DNA of 64,000 nucleotides from Gammaproteobacteria bacterium (GTDB taxonomy: Bacteria > Pseudomonadota > Gammaproteobacteria > Steroidobacterales > Rariloculaceae). Numbering within the stretch: the stretch's first letter is position 1; each line of letters begins with the position of its first letter. The position numbers and the translations under genes are program-made. Location: positions 28,450 to 92,449 of the forward strand of contig JAJDVG010000006.1 in assembly GCA_022826245.1 (NCBI GenBank), in the 5' to 3' direction. The notes under the pieces are model-generated. The model was given only the letters and a program-made list of their open reading frames with translations. It searched no databases and was not told where the DNA came from. Shown here piece after piece: positions 43,933 through 51,745 of this stretch.

Positions 43933-43986
43933 TCCGCTTGCAACACGGTCTAATATGAGTACCTGCGCCCCGTGCGAGGAACTGCG

Positions 43987-44223
43987 ATGAAAACGATCCG
44001 GAATCTCCTGGCCGTGCTCGGTCTGGGCGCGTTGGCACTTGCGGCGAGCGGACAGGAAGCCGAGGGCGAAGCCGCAAGCCCGCCGCCGGCAGCCGAGTCT
44101 GCGGGCGACAACGCGGCCGAAGCCGCCGCCGACGCCGCAACGCCCGCTCGGTCCGACGACGAGTTCGTGCCGACGGTCGAGGTTCAGCCCGACGAGGAAA
44201 TCACGTTTCCCGTCGATATCTAG
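43987..44223 (+). CDS. Small acidic exported protein, ten-gene operon
   Basis: A 78-residue protein with Sec leader KTIRNLLAVLGLGALALAAS, followed by an Ala/Glu/Asp-rich, probably disordered mature chain of about 55 residues (EAEGEAASPPPAAESAGDNA) that ends DDEFVPTVEVQPDEEITFPV. The conserved-looking end might be a docking peptide. No family is recognised. ATG 43987 is preceded by CGAGGAACTGCG, a good ribosome site, and the gene lies 54 bases after the PEGA/FGE gene and 39 bases before the channel gene, supporting a real gene in the operon. Confidence 0.75.
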   Translation: MKTIRNLLAVLGLGALALAASGQEAEGEAASPPPAAESAGDNAAEAAADAATPARSDDEFVPTVEVQPDEEITFPVDI

Positions 44224-44262
44224 TTGCGGCCGCCGCCCGCTTGACTTGAGGACTCGCGCACG

Positions 44263-45069
44263 ATGAGACGCACTTTCTTCACCGAACTGCTCTTCCAGGT
44301 GTTCGCATTGATCGTCCTGGTCATTCTCGTGCACGCGTATTACGTCACGACCGTGAGGCCCAACGCGACCGCGGTTCTCGAGGAGCAGGCGCTCAGGATC
44401 CAGCAGGAGGAAAACTACACGCCCGAGCGTTCCTTCTGGGTGCTGATCCGGGACATCGAGCAGGAGTCGTGTTTCATCCTGATGTTCTGGGCGTTCGCGA
44501 TCATGGGCTACAAGGCAGTGTTCATGTTCAACGAGCGCAAGTTGCTGCAACACGAGTTCCTGCCCGTGCAGGAAGGCGTCCGTATCCTGCCCGAAGACAC
44601 GCGCGAGTACGGCCGCGCGATGGAATCGCTGCCCGAACGGATTCGGGGCATGCTGTTGCCCCGGGTGCTGCTCTCGTCGCTCGAACGCTTCGGTTCGACG
44701 CGCAACGTGCAGGACGTGTCGTCCGTGGCGAATTCCCTGTGCGAAGCCGAAGCGGAGCGGCTCGAATCGGAGCTGTCGATGATCCGCTATATCGCCTGGG
44801 CGATTCCCTCGGTCGGGTTCATCGGTACCGTCAGGGGTATCGGCCAGGCGCTCGGCGAAGCGCAGCGGGCCGTCGAGGGCGACATCGCCGGCGTCACCGA
44901 AAACCTCGGTGTCGCGTTCAACTCGACCTTCATTGCGCTGTTGATCTCCATCGTGGTGATGTTCCTGGTCCACCAGTTGCAGTTGTTCCAGGAACGCCTC
45001 GTGTTCGATACGCAGACCTACGTCGACCACAACCTGATACGCCACATGCGAAGCCGCGGCGCGGCGTAG
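44263..45069 (+). CDS. MotA/TolQ/ExbB-type proton channel subunit, ten-gene operon
   Basis: A 268-residue inner-membrane protein. Helices: LFQVFALIVLVILVHAYYVT (about 9-30), SCFILMFWAFAIMGYKAVFM (70-90), then after a cytoplasmic segment IAWAIPSVGFIGTVRGIGQA and LGVAFNSTFIALLISIVVMF. The last two match the MotA_ExbB domain, in which a P-x-x-G-x-x-GTV-x-G-I motif ends helix three and a polar residue faces the proton path. In this family five copies surround a dimer of a single-helix B subunit and convert proton flow to motion. No classical ExbD/TolR/MotB is adjacent, but the two VWA proteins downstream have B-like N-termini. Confidence 0.9.
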   Translation: MRRTFFTELLFQVFALIVLVILVHAYYVTTVRPNATAVLEEQALRIQQEENYTPERSFWVLIRDIEQESCFILMFWAFAIMGYKAVFMFNERKLLQHEFLPVQEGVRILPEDTREYGRAMESLPERIRGMLLPRVLLSSLERFGSTRNVQDVSSVANSLCEAEAERLESELSMIRYIAWAIPSVGFIGTVRGIGQALGEAQRAVEGDIAGVTENLGVAFNSTFIALLISIVVMFLVHQLQLFQERLVFDTQTYVDHNLIRHMRSRGAA

Positions 45070-45083
45070 ATATACGAGGGGAG

Positions 45084-46460
45084 ATGCCCACACGCGCGAT
45101 CGAAATCAACGATGCCGGGCTCGTCGTCGCCGACGCGACGGCCGTGCTCGCCGTCGAGCCGGGCTACGCGCTGGTCGAAGACGGCAGGATCGCGACGGGA
45201 TCGCAGGCGTACGGGCAGGCGCGCCTCAAGCCGCGCCAGGTCAGCAACAGCTTCTGGGCGAATCTGAGCCTCGACGAGGGCAGCGCGGGCGTCGAGGGCG
45301 TGCCGAACTCCGCCGAACTCGCGTACGAGCAGCTTCGCGCGTTATGGCGCAGGTTTTCCGACGCGACCGATGATGTCCTGCTGATCGTCCCCGGACACTA
45401 CGGGCCGGCAGAGCTCGGCCTGTTGCTCGGTCTTGCCGAGGAATGCGCGATACCGGTGCGGGCGATGATCGATGCCGCGGTTGCGGCAAGCCATCGGCCG
45501 TACCCGGGCCGTCAGCTCGTGTACGTAGATGCCGGACTGCATCGCGTCTCCGTGACGGCCCTCGCGCAGGACAATGAGGTCAGCGTACGTTCCGAACAGC
45601 GCCTCGATTCGACCGGCCTGGCCAGCCTGACGGACCTGTTGGCGCGCCGCGTCGCGGAGATCTTCGTGCTCGCGAGCCGTTTCGATCCGTTTCACGATGC
45701 CCGCAACGAGCAGTTGCTCTACGACCGCCTGCCGGAGTGGCTCGCGCTACTGCATGAAGAGGGTTCGGCAGTGCTCGCGTTGCCGCATGGCGGCGACGAA
45801 CTTGAAGTCGACGTCGAACGCGGACAACTGCTCAAGGTTGCGCTTGGCTTCTACAAGGCGCTGCTGCAACTCATCGCCCAGGCGCGCGACGCGGGATCTG
45901 GGCTCGTCGTGCAGTTGTCGGACCGGCTCGTGCAGTTGCCGGGACTCACGGGCGAACTTGCGCGCCTCGACGATGCCGAGGTCGTCGGCCTCCCGGCGGG
46001 ACACGCGGCGTGCGCGGCACTGGAGGGCTTCGACGGGATCGACGGCAGTGGGCAGGTGAAGCTGCTCAGGCGCATGCGCTGGCGCGCCGACCCGGTGTCG
46101 GCTCCGGGGCCTGCGCCGGAAATCGCCGACCCGCCGATCGCCGTGGCGGACACACCCGTCCCGACACACGTCGTCTATCGGGGCGTGGCATACCCGGTTG
46201 ACGGCACGGGCCTGCTGATCGGGCGGTCCGGCGCGGATGACCGGCGCGCCATCATCGTCGACGATCAACCCGGCGGCGTATCGCGTTCGCACTGCGAACT
46301 CAGGTTCAGCGACGGCGAGCTCCGGCTGCGCGATCTGAGCAGCTATGGTACGTTCGTGAACGAGAAGCGCGTCTCGGGAGAGGTCTCGCTGCAGCCGGCC
46401 GACATCATCCGGATCGGCTCTCCCGGCGCCGAGATTCAGGTCGTAACGGTGCACAATTGA
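45084..46460 (+). CDS. Hsp70/actin-fold protein with C-terminal FHA domain, ten-gene operon
   Basis: A 458-residue soluble protein. The N-terminal 330 residues show a divergent Hsp70-like ATPase fold: ATAVLAVEPGYALVEDGRI, DVLLIVPGHYGPAELGLLLG and AEECAIPVRAMIDAAVAAS align in order with the DnaK 'VPAYFND...NEPTAAA' region, and LVYVDAGLHRVSVTAL with the second phosphate motif. The C-terminus (about 375-450) is a canonical FHA domain: GLLIGRSGADDRR, GVSRSHCELRFSDGELRLRD and LSSYGTFVNEKRV, which would bind phosphothreonine. A natural ligand is a target of the operon's kinase. ATG 45084 follows CGAGGGGAG. Stop overlaps the first VWA gene. Confidence 0.85.
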   Translation: MPTRAIEINDAGLVVADATAVLAVEPGYALVEDGRIATGSQAYGQARLKPRQVSNSFWANLSLDEGSAGVEGVPNSAELAYEQLRALWRRFSDATDDVLLIVPGHYGPAELGLLLGLAEECAIPVRAMIDAAVAASHRPYPGRQLVYVDAGLHRVSVTALAQDNEVSVRSEQRLDSTGLASLTDLLARRVAEIFVLASRFDPFHDARNEQLLYDRLPEWLALLHEEGSAVLALPHGGDELEVDVERGQLLKVALGFYKALLQLIAQARDAGSGLVVQLSDRLVQLPGLTGELARLDDAEVVGLPAGHAACAALEGFDGIDGSGQVKLLRRMRWRADPVSAPGPAPEIADPPIAVADTPVPTHVVYRGVAYPVDGTGLLIGRSGADDRRAIIVDDQPGGVSRSHCELRFSDGELRLRDLSSYGTFVNEKRVSGEVSLQPADIIRIGSPGAEIQVVTVHN

Positions 46461-47557
46461 TGGCACGCCGCAGGGAATTCAACGTCATTTCGATGTCGTT
46501 TCTCGACGCCATGACCTGTGGTTTCGGCGCCGTGATCCTGTTCTTCATGATCATCACGGCCAACATCGATCTCAGGCGCGATACGGTGCTCGATGACGTG
46601 TCGGCCGAAGTCGACAGGATGGAGCTGCAGGTCCTGGTCGGGCGCAGGAATCTCGTCGAACTCCGGGAGGATCTCGCCCGCCTGCTCGAGGAGCGGTTCA
46701 CGACGCGCGGCGTCCGGGAACAGATCATGGCGGAAATCGAGACCACGCGCGAGGAGCTGGTCACCCAGGCCGAGAGCCGCGATGCGCGCGAGGACCTCAT
46801 CGAGCAGCTCAGGGCCGATCTCGCCGCGCTCGAGGACGAGACCGAGCGGCTCGCCGTGACCGACGACACGGCCGAAGAGGCCGGGGCCTCGATCCGCAAC
46901 GTGCAGGGCGACGGCTACCGGCAGTACCTGACGGGGCTGCGCATGGGCGGACAGCGGATCGTGATCCTCGTCGACGTCTCCACGAGCATGCTCGACCGGA
47001 CGCTCGTCAACATCATCCGCCGCCGCAACCTGCCGGACGCTCAGAAGCGCGAGGCGCCGAAATGGCAGCAGCTCGTCAACACCGTGGACTGGCTCACGGC
47101 GCAGATTCCGCCCGGGACGCAGTTTCAGGTCATCGCGTTCAACGACGAAGCCTGGTCGCTCGTCGACGGGACCGACGGCCAGTGGCTCACGGCCAGCGAC
47201 GCGAGTCAGCTCGACGAGGCCGTGCGCAGGCTTCGCGAAGAGACGGTCGCCGACGGTCCGACAAGCCTGCATGCGGCGTTCCAGGCGGCGCGGCGGCTCG
47301 AGCCCCGGCCGGACAACATCTTCCTGCTCGTCGACGGTCTGCCGACCATGGGCGGAGTCCAGCCGACCCGTGCCGGCGTGACGAGCAAGGAGCGACTCGA
47401 TCACTTCGAGCGCGCGATGCGCGATCGGCCCATCGGCACGCCCGTCAACGTCATACTGCTGGCGATGGAGGGCGACCCGCTCGCGGCGCCGGCCTACTGG
47501 CAGCTCGCCCTTGAGAGCGGCGGCTCGATGATGGCCCCGGCGGAGGACTGGCCATGA
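46460..47557 (+). CDS. VWA protein with MotB-like N-terminal helix (VWA1), ten-gene operon
   Basis: A 365-residue bitopic protein. Residues 9-33 read VISMSFLDAMTCGFGAVILF then FMIITAN: an Asp (Asp16) just at the head of the single helix, like the proton-binding Asp in MotB (ADFMTAMMAFFL). A coiled-coil (about 40-140: VDRMELQVLVGRRNLVELRE and on) leads to a von Willebrand A domain with an intact MIDAS (ILVDVSTSMLD; DGPTS; LLVDGLPTMGG). The VWA would face the periplasm and bind a metal-dependent partner. Starts at ATG 46460, overlapping the FHA gene stop by one base. Paralog of the next gene. Confidence 0.88.
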   Translation: MARRREFNVISMSFLDAMTCGFGAVILFFMIITANIDLRRDTVLDDVSAEVDRMELQVLVGRRNLVELREDLARLLEERFTTRGVREQIMAEIETTREELVTQAESRDAREDLIEQLRADLAALEDETERLAVTDDTAEEAGASIRNVQGDGYRQYLTGLRMGGQRIVILVDVSTSMLDRTLVNIIRRRNLPDAQKREAPKWQQLVNTVDWLTAQIPPGTQFQVIAFNDEAWSLVDGTDGQWLTASDASQLDEAVRRLREETVADGPTSLHAAFQAARRLEPRPDNIFLLVDGLPTMGGVQPTRAGVTSKERLDHFERAMRDRPIGTPVNVILLAMEGDPLAAPAYWQLALESGGSMMAPAEDWP

Positions 47558-48564
47558 GCAGGAAGAAACGCCGCGGTATCGAGACGCTGAGCCTGTCGTT
47601 TCTCGACAGCATTTCCTGCGGTTTCGGCGCGATCATCCTGCTGCTCGTGATCACGAAGCTCTTCGAGCCGATCCGGCTCGAGGAGAGCAACGTCGAACTG
47701 CAGGGGCTGCTCGCGCGTTACGAGCAGGAGCTCACCGAGATCCTCGGCGAGACGGAGAGCGTGCAACGCGAACGCATCACGACGGCGGAGACCGTCGAGG
47801 ACGATCGCGTCCAGGTGCTCGAGCTGCAGCAGGAACTCACACGCATCCGTTCGGTATTGCTCGATCGAATGGACGACGACGCTTTGTCCGACGAACTGGC
47901 AGGACGGCTGGCGGCGGCAAAGCAGTCGCTGACCGACGAGATGCAGCGCCTGCTCGCGAACCAGGTCCCCAACGTCGAGGACTACGCGATCGGCGGCGTC
48001 CCGGTCGACAGCGAGTACATCATCTTCATCATCGACACCTCCGGCAGCATGCGCAGCTACGCCTGGGATCGCGTCCAGCAGCAGATCCGCGAGACGCTCG
48101 ACGTCTACCCGACCGTCAAGGGCATGCAGATCATCAACGACGAGGGTACCTACCTGTTCCGAAGCTATCGGGGCCAGTGGATACCCGATACGCCGGCCCG
48201 CCGCCGGGCGATCATCGATGCGTTGCCGAACTGGAACGCATTCTCCGATTCGAGCCCGCGTGAGGGCATTCTCGAGGCTATCGAGCGGTTCTACGATCCG
48301 GAGAAGAAGATCTCGCTGTACGTCTACAGTGACGACTTCGCGCCTACATCGACCATTCGTCAGGTCGTGCGGGAAGTCGACCGGCGCAACAGGCTGGACG
48401 AGGAAGGCAACCGCCGGGTCAGGATTCACGCGGTCGCCTTCCCGGTGTATTGGGACGTCATGGGCGACCTCGTCTCGTCCGCGCGCTACGCCACGCTCAT
48501 GCGCGTGCTCTGCCAGCGCAACGGCGGAACCTTCGTGGCGCTGCCGTCGCGCCGCGACATCTAG
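47554..48564 (+). CDS. VWA protein with MotB-like N-terminal helix (VWA2), ten-gene operon
   Basis: A 336-residue paralog of the preceding VWA protein, same layout: GIETLSLSFLDSISCGFGAI then ILLLVITK (Asp18 at the head of the helix), coiled-coil (about 45-130, RYEQELTEILGETESVQRER and on) and a VWA domain with MIDAS (FIIDTSGSMRS, SDSSPREG, YVYSDDF). The pair share SFLD-x-x-x-CGFGA in the helix. Start overlaps the previous stop (ATGA). The stop codon TAG (48562-48564) is also the first bases of the palindromic repeat at 48561-48727, which closes the operon. Confidence 0.88.
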   Translation: MSRKKRRGIETLSLSFLDSISCGFGAIILLLVITKLFEPIRLEESNVELQGLLARYEQELTEILGETESVQRERITTAETVEDDRVQVLELQQELTRIRSVLLDRMDDDALSDELAGRLAAAKQSLTDEMQRLLANQVPNVEDYAIGGVPVDSEYIIFIIDTSGSMRSYAWDRVQQQIRETLDVYPTVKGMQIINDEGTYLFRSYRGQWIPDTPARRRAIIDALPNWNAFSDSSPREGILEAIERFYDPEKKISLYVYSDDFAPTSTIRQVVREVDRRNRLDEEGNRRVRIHAVAFPVYWDVMGDLVSSARYATLMRVLCQRNGGTFVALPSRRDI

Positions 48565-48727
48565 CAGCCTGCGCCGTAGGAATTCACGGCTGCAAATTCG
48601 CTCTCATCCGCCCCTTTGGGCGATCGATTTCGTCAAATATGGCTCGATATTTTCCTCAATCGATCGCCCAAAGGGACGGCGATATCGAATTTTCGCTGTC
48701 GCGACTTCCTACGGCGCAGGCTGCTAG
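48561..48727. repeat. Palindromic repeat element, long nested copy (copy 2)
   Basis: A 167-base element with perfect 22-base arms (48561-48582 and 48706-48727; core GCCTGCGCCGTAGGAA). Inside lies a second, perfect 18-base inverted repeat, CCCTTTGGGCGATCGATT (48612-48629) with its reverse complement at 48658-48675. Outer arms and the adjoining GTGAATTCCTACGGC-type interior match the 72-base copy at 14587-14658, in reverse orientation, the extra inner palindrome being absent there. It starts in the stop codon of the second VWA gene and ends before the OmpA gene. No transposase is encoded in it. Confidence 0.8.
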
Positions 48728-48849
48728 CTGCCCGCCGCGGGCCGGCCCGAACCTGCGTCGCAACCCGCCTCCCGCCAGAATTGATCATCGTTGGGACATG
48801 ATCGGGCCCGGATTCGGCCCGGAATTGCCCTGCCGCGGCGCTCCAATGG

Positions 48850-48869
48850 CAGGTGTCAGCAGACACCTG
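48850..48869. promoter_or_regulatory. Dyad upstream of the OmpA gene
   Basis: CAGGTGTC and GACACCTG form an 8-bp dyad with a 4-base loop (AGCA), ending 18 bases before the ATG at 48888 and just before the Shine-Dalgarno AAAGGAG. It may be an operator or a leader hairpin; nothing else supports either reading. Confidence 0.35.
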
Positions 48870-48887
48870 GACGCAAAGGAGCGAACC

Positions 48888-49628
48888 ATGACGAAACATA
48901 TCCTGATACTGGCATTGGCGGTGGGGCTTGCGAGTCCCGCCTGGACCGCCGAGAACAATGCGGCGCCGAAGGAGGAGAGCATCGGCGTCGGCAGCGGCTT
49001 GGTCGCCGGCGCGCTCGCCGGCGGGCCGGTCGGCGCCATCGTCGGCGCCGCGATGGGCGGCTGGCTCGGCGACAAGTTTCACCGCGAGCGGTCGGCGAAG
49101 CTCGACTTCGAGCGCCAGTCGGAGCAGGCGCGCCTCGAATCGGAGCAGGCGCGGCTCGAAGCCGATGAACTCTTCGGCAGGCTCCAGTCGCGCAACGCCG
49201 ATCTGTCGCAGCTCAGGTCGCAGTGGCGCGTCGCTCAGCGCGACTATCGCAATGCGCTGCAGCAGGCGCTCGACACGCAGATCTACTTTCGCACCGGCGA
49301 GAGCAAACTCGACGACGAAACCGGTGAGCGGCTGAGCCGCGTCGCCGGACTGATCGCTGAACTGGACGATCTTGACGTCGTCGTCGAAGGTCACGCCGAC
49401 GCCCGCGGTGCGGAGGACTACAACGAGCAATTGTCGTCCGCACGCGCGCAAGCCGTGCACGATGCGCTCGTGCAGGCCGGCGTCTCTCCCCGGAGAATCC
49501 ACTCGATTGCCGTAGGCGAGCGGCTTTCGACAGCCGACGAGAAGGATCTCGATGCCATGGCGCTCGACCGGCGCGTGAACCTGAGCATTGTGGATCAACG
49601 CGCACCGAACCGCGTCGCGCGGCAGTAG
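48888..49628 (+). CDS. OmpA-family protein, PdsO-like
   Basis: A 246-residue exported protein. Leader KHILILALAVGLASPAWTA; then a glycine-zipper segment (GSGLVAGALAGGPVGAIVGA, AMGGWLGDKFH), a short coiled-coil (residues 62-118) and a C-terminal OmpA peptidoglycan-binding domain (IYFRTGESKLDDETGERLSR, VVEGHADARGAEDYNEQLSS; the Asp and Arg that bind meso-diaminopimelate are present). This layout matches the 'sortase-associated OmpA-like protein PdsO', but no sortase or PdsS/R regulators are here. Ribosome site AAAGGAGCGAACC. It might serve as an outer-envelope anchor for the upstream system, though a repeat element separates them. Confidence 0.88.
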   Translation: MTKHILILALAVGLASPAWTAENNAAPKEESIGVGSGLVAGALAGGPVGAIVGAAMGGWLGDKFHRERSAKLDFERQSEQARLESEQARLEADELFGRLQSRNADLSQLRSQWRVAQRDYRNALQQALDTQIYFRTGESKLDDETGERLSRVAGLIAELDDLDVVVEGHADARGAEDYNEQLSSARAQAVHDALVQAGVSPRRIHSIAVGERLSTADEKDLDAMALDRRVNLSIVDQRAPNRVARQ

Positions 49629-49783
49629 CGGCCGAGGGTTCGATCGGCCCACCATGGCTTGGTCGCCAAAATGGAGCGAGGGGCCGCGTCAGGAATGGCG
49701 CGGTCCCTCGCTGTCGTGACCGTGCGATGCCTGGCGAGACTCTCGCGTGCGCCCGCCCGCGCAGCCGGCGACGGTACCGTTCC

Positions 49784-50473
49784 TCATGTGCCGGGCGCGT
49801 CAAGAAACGGAGCGATAAGCGGCAGGAGTTCCGGAATTGCGTCCGCATCGCTGCGCTGCCGGGGCAGGGCGATGACCGGCGTCGGCGCCAGGAAGCGCTC
49901 GAGTACGCGTCGCGTCTCGTCGAGGGCGACGGGCTGTTCGGGCGATTCGCTGGCGACGATGCCGAGGAGTTCCACGTCCCGCCGCCGCAGCGCCTCGGCC
50001 GCCGTCAGCGTGTGGCTCAGCGTGCCGAGATAGCTTCCCGTGACGAGCAGCGCCGGCGCTCCGAGCGCCGCGATCCAGTCGATTACGGTGTGGCGTTCGT
50101 CGAGCGGCACCATGACGCCGCCGATGCCTTCGATCAGCGTCAGGTCGAAGCCCTCGGAACGGCGGCAGAAGCTCAACAGGTCCTCGAACGGCACGATTCT
50201 GGCTTCCCGCCGAGCCGCCATGTCGGGAGACAGCGCTGCGGCGTATCTCCACGGCGTCACGGCGTCGACGCGGGCGGCGGTCGGCCGCAGATTCTGCGCC
50301 GCGAGCAGATGGCCCGTGTCGCTCGCCTCGATGTCGTTGGGGTCGAAGCCCGTCGCTACGGGTTTGACAGCGCGCACGCTCAGCGTCGTGCGGCGAAGCT
50401 CGGTCAGCAGCTTGCACATGACGAAGGTCTTGCCGACCTCCGTGCCCGAGGCGGTGACGAACACAGTTGTCAT
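49784..50473 (-). CDS. bioD: Dethiobiotin synthase
   Basis: Forms the ureido ring of dethiobiotin from DAPA, CO2 and ATP in the biotin pathway. 229 residues, normal length. The P-loop variant TVFVTASGTEVGKTFV, the KPVATGFD substrate segment, LTLIEGIGGVMVPLDERHTV (the GxGG-P binding loop) and LLVTGSYLGTLSHTLTAAEA are characteristic. ATG 50473 overlaps the bioF stop by four bases. The Thr in GTEVGKT is typical of BioD. It acts in the cytoplasm after BioF and BioA. Confidence 0.95.
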   Translation of the reverse strand: MTTVFVTASGTEVGKTFVMCKLLTELRRTTLSVRAVKPVATGFDPNDIEASDTGHLLAAQNLRPTAARVDAVTPWRYAAALSPDMAARREARIVPFEDLLSFCRRSEGFDLTLIEGIGGVMVPLDERHTVIDWIAALGAPALLVTGSYLGTLSHTLTAAEALRRRDVELLGIVASESPEQPVALDETRRVLERFLAPTPVIALPRQRSDADAIPELLPLIAPFLDAPGT

Positions 50474-51630
50474 CTTTCGGACAGGATCGGTCGGACGGCA
50501 TCCGCCAGATCCTGCACATCGCGCTCGGTGTGCTCGGCAGAGAATGCAATCCGCAGACGCGACGTCCCCGCGGGCACCGTGGGCGGCCTGATCGCGGCGA
50601 CCAGGAAGCCCGCTTCCTGGAGCGTGAGCCCCGCTTCGATCGTGCGCGTCGCTCCGCCGAGCACGAGCGGCACGATCGCCGATTGCGCTGCCGGGAGTTC
50701 GAGCGCCGCGGTGAACGACCGCGCCCGCGAGCGCGGGAGGCCGACGAGCTCAGGTTCGGTCGCGATGATCTCGAGCGCGCGCGCCGCCGCGGCGACCGTT
50801 CCCGGCGGCAGTCCCGTGGAAAAGGCGAAGCTGCGCGCCCGGTTGCGGATGAGCTCGCAGACCTCGTGGCTTGCACAGATGTACCCGCCGTAGGCGCCGG
50901 CGGCTTTTGACAGCGTCCCCATCTGCAGGGACACGCCGACGGGCTCGTCGAACGCGAACGACGAGCCGCGCCCGCCGCCGACGACGCCGAGCCCGTGCGC
51001 ATCGTCCGTCATTAGCCAGGCGTCGAATCTCGCGGCGAGTTCGGCAAGTTCCGGGAGCGGCGCCAGGTCGCCCTCCATGCTGAAGACGCCTTCGGTGAGC
51101 AGCAGGCAATTGCGATAGCGGCGGCGTCGAGCGTCGAGGAGGGCTGCCGCGTCGCTCGGGTCGTTGTGGGCAAAACTCACGACGCTCGCGCGACTGAGCG
51201 CGGCGCCGCCGATCAGGCAGGAATGGCAGTGCTCATCCATGACGATGAGGTCGGGCTCGCCCGCGAACAGAGGTATGACGCCGATGTTCGTCAGGTAGCC
51301 GCTGCCGAAGACGACGGCGTCCCCGGCGTTCTTCAGCGCCGCCAGGCGCGTTTCGAGTTCGGCGTAGAGCGGATGGTTGCCGGTGATCAGCCGCGAGGCG
51401 TTGGCGCCGGCGCCATAACGCCGTGTCGCCTCGAGGCTTGCCTCAACGACCTCCGGACGATGGGACAGGCCGAGATAGTCGTTGCCCGCGAACGAGACGA
51501 ACTCGTGTCCCCGGCTGCGGACGCGGCGGCCATCGATTTTCTCAGTGCTTGGGAGCGACCGTCTAAGCTCGCGGCGCTCGAGCGCCTGCAGTTTCCGCGT
51601 CGCAAACTCGTCGAGCGATGGGTCAGGCAA
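50470..51630 (-). CDS. bioF: 8-amino-7-oxononanoate synthase
   Basis: PLP enzyme condensing pimeloyl-ACP with alanine. Typical motifs: FVSFAGNDYLGLSHRPEVVE, RYGAGANASRLITGNHPLYA, VVFGSGYLTNIGVIPLFAG, VMDEHCHSCLIGGAALSRA, LLLTEGVFSMEGDLAPLPEL, TDDAHGLGVVGGGRG, and GTLSKAAGAYGGYICAS with the Schiff-base Lys (about residue 242). The start was set at TTG 51630 (SD GGAGAG five bases before; LPDPSLDEFATRKLQALERR fits BioF N-termini); an in-frame TTG at 51651 adds only seven residues. It is coupled to bioD by ATGA overlap. Confidence 0.93.
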   Translation of the reverse strand: MPDPSLDEFATRKLQALERRELRRSLPSTEKIDGRRVRSRGHEFVSFAGNDYLGLSHRPEVVEASLEATRRYGAGANASRLITGNHPLYAELETRLAALKNAGDAVVFGSGYLTNIGVIPLFAGEPDLIVMDEHCHSCLIGGAALSRASVVSFAHNDPSDAAALLDARRRRYRNCLLLTEGVFSMEGDLAPLPELAELAARFDAWLMTDDAHGLGVVGGGRGSSFAFDEPVGVSLQMGTLSKAAGAYGGYICASHEVCELIRNRARSFAFSTGLPPGTVAAAARALEIIATEPELVGLPRSRARSFTAALELPAAQSAIVPLVLGGATRTIEAGLTLQEAGFLVAAIRPPTVPAGTSRLRIAFSAEHTERDVQDLADAVRPILSER

Positions 51631-51745
51631 GCGTTCTCTCCGCGGTCGCAACGGTGCGATTGTCCCGAAAAGCCGCGGCGGCTGCCACGCGCTCCCCGGT
51701 CCGATGAGCGAAACCGGTATTCCGAACGAACCGATCAGGCGCGCT

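Noticed and set aside
41626..45093. A 1155-codon minus-strand frame opposite the PEGA/FGE and channel genes
   Set aside because: Composition is Arg/Asp/Glu/His-rich as expected for the complement of GC-rich genes, and the plus-strand genes have clear domains.
36503..48564. Zorya anti-phage system
   Set aside because: A MotA/ExbB-type subunit is present, but there is no ZorB-like OmpA stator in the operon and no ZorC/ZorD helicase or ZorE nuclease.
36503..48564. Type VI secretion accessory cluster (PpkA/Fha)
   Set aside because: Kinase and FHA are present, but no Tss core gene (TssB/C, ClpV, VgrG, TssM) is nearby.
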